From Spirochaetaceae bacterium (GTDB lineage Bacteria > Spirochaetota > Spirochaetia > Treponematales > Breznakiellaceae), in contig JAIRXO010000056.1 in assembly GCA_031268255.1 (NCBI GenBank), forward strand, positions 1 through 6,094: a stretch of 6,094 nucleotides of DNA, written 5' to 3'. The notes beneath the pieces are model-generated. The model saw only the letters and a program-made list of their open reading frames with translations, searched no databases and was not told the origin of the DNA. Below, one piece after another: positions 5,966 to 6,094 of this stretch. The number at the start of each line of letters is the position of its first letter. Within the stretch, counting starts at the first letter, position 1. The position numbers and the translations under genes were made by a program.

Positions 5966-6094
5966 TTAGCAAGGTTCTTCCATAATTGACAGGAAGCGGT
6001 TGATGAGCGTTATCAGGCGGCGGGTTTCGTTCTCGCCAAAGCGTTTGATAATTCCCGCAAGCCGTTTTTCCGTTTGCCGCTGTGTCTTTTCGAT
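5966..6094 (-). CDS. Probable MarR-family transcriptional regulator (C-terminal 42 residues only)
   Basis: The minus strand is open from the right edge to a TAA at 5966-5968, giving a 42-residue C-terminus. It is helical and charged: IEKTQRQTEKRLAGIIKRFG, then ENETRRLITLINRFLSIMEE. A helix, then a turn with F-G-E-N-E, then a helix with L-x-x-L-I-x-x-F-L is the usual last dimerisation helix pair of MarR-type regulators. The DNA-binding domain lies outside the window, so the family call rests on this tail alone; another helical protein is possible. The gene converges on pcnB with 24 bases between stops and no clear terminator. Confidence 0.5.
   Translation of the reverse strand: MEKTQRQTEKRLAGIIKRFGENETRRLITLINRFLSIMEEPC

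Noticed and set aside
5938..5985. Short plus-strand reading frame starting in the pcnB stop (ATGA)
   Set aside because: Only 15 codons before TAA, no recognisable product, and it runs into the end of the convergent MarR-like gene.
1..6094. CRISPR array, tRNA, rRNA, IS element or prophage genes
   Set aside because: No regularly spaced direct repeats, no cloverleaf with tRNA consensus (the 783-935 folds lack TTC and anticodon-arm features), and no transposase, integrase or phage protein motifs on either strand.

Overview
The window looks like chromosomal DNA of a host-associated treponeme (Spirochaetota), most likely from the termite-gut Treponema group. This rests on the style of the proteins: a short XRE regulator of a type I associate with many copies in those genomes, a spirochete-like PcnB, a lipoprotein flavoprotein, and a secreted beta-propeller/HEAT protein. 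The assignment is recalled family resemblance, not a database result. There are five complete genes and two genes cut by the window edges. Most coding DNA is clearly G+C-rich, while the XRE gene is about 35% G+C by my count.

Layout. (1) Bases 1-270, minus strand: N-terminus of a lipid-anchored FAD flavoprotein of the fumarate reductase/flavocytochrome c type. (2) Bases 271-454: an AT-rich divergent promoter region with a perfect 8-1-8 palindrome, a good sigma70-like promoter and a possible operator. (3) Bases 455-778, plus: XRE-family regulator. (4) Bases 779-955: a non-coding gap between convergent genes, packed with nested inverted repeats and ending in a 10-bp G/C-rich stem plus a T-run. 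This is the least explained part of the window. (5) Bases 956-3825, minus: a two-gene operon with ATGA overlap. A [4Fe-4S] TRAM-type RNA uracil-5-methyltransferase (RlmD/RumA family) is followed by a secreted PQQ-type beta-propeller protein with C-terminal HEAT-like repeats. (6) Bases 3826-3882: a compact divergent promoter region. (7) Bases 3883-5941, plus: an alpha/beta hydrolase (lysophospholipase/monoacylglycerol lipase type) followed after 7 bases by pcnB, poly(A) polymerase I, starting at GTG. (8) Bases 5966-6094, minus: C-terminal tail of a probable MarR-type regulator.

Functionally, two RNA-modifying enzymes (rRNA/tRNA uracil methylation and RNA 3' polyadenylation) sit on opposite sides of one small divergent promoter region. 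Each is paired with an unrelated partner, an envelope protein in one case and a lipid hydrolase in the other. No CRISPR array, rRNA, tRNA, transposase or prophage gene was seen. The main candidate for something undescribed is the structured element at about 783-935.
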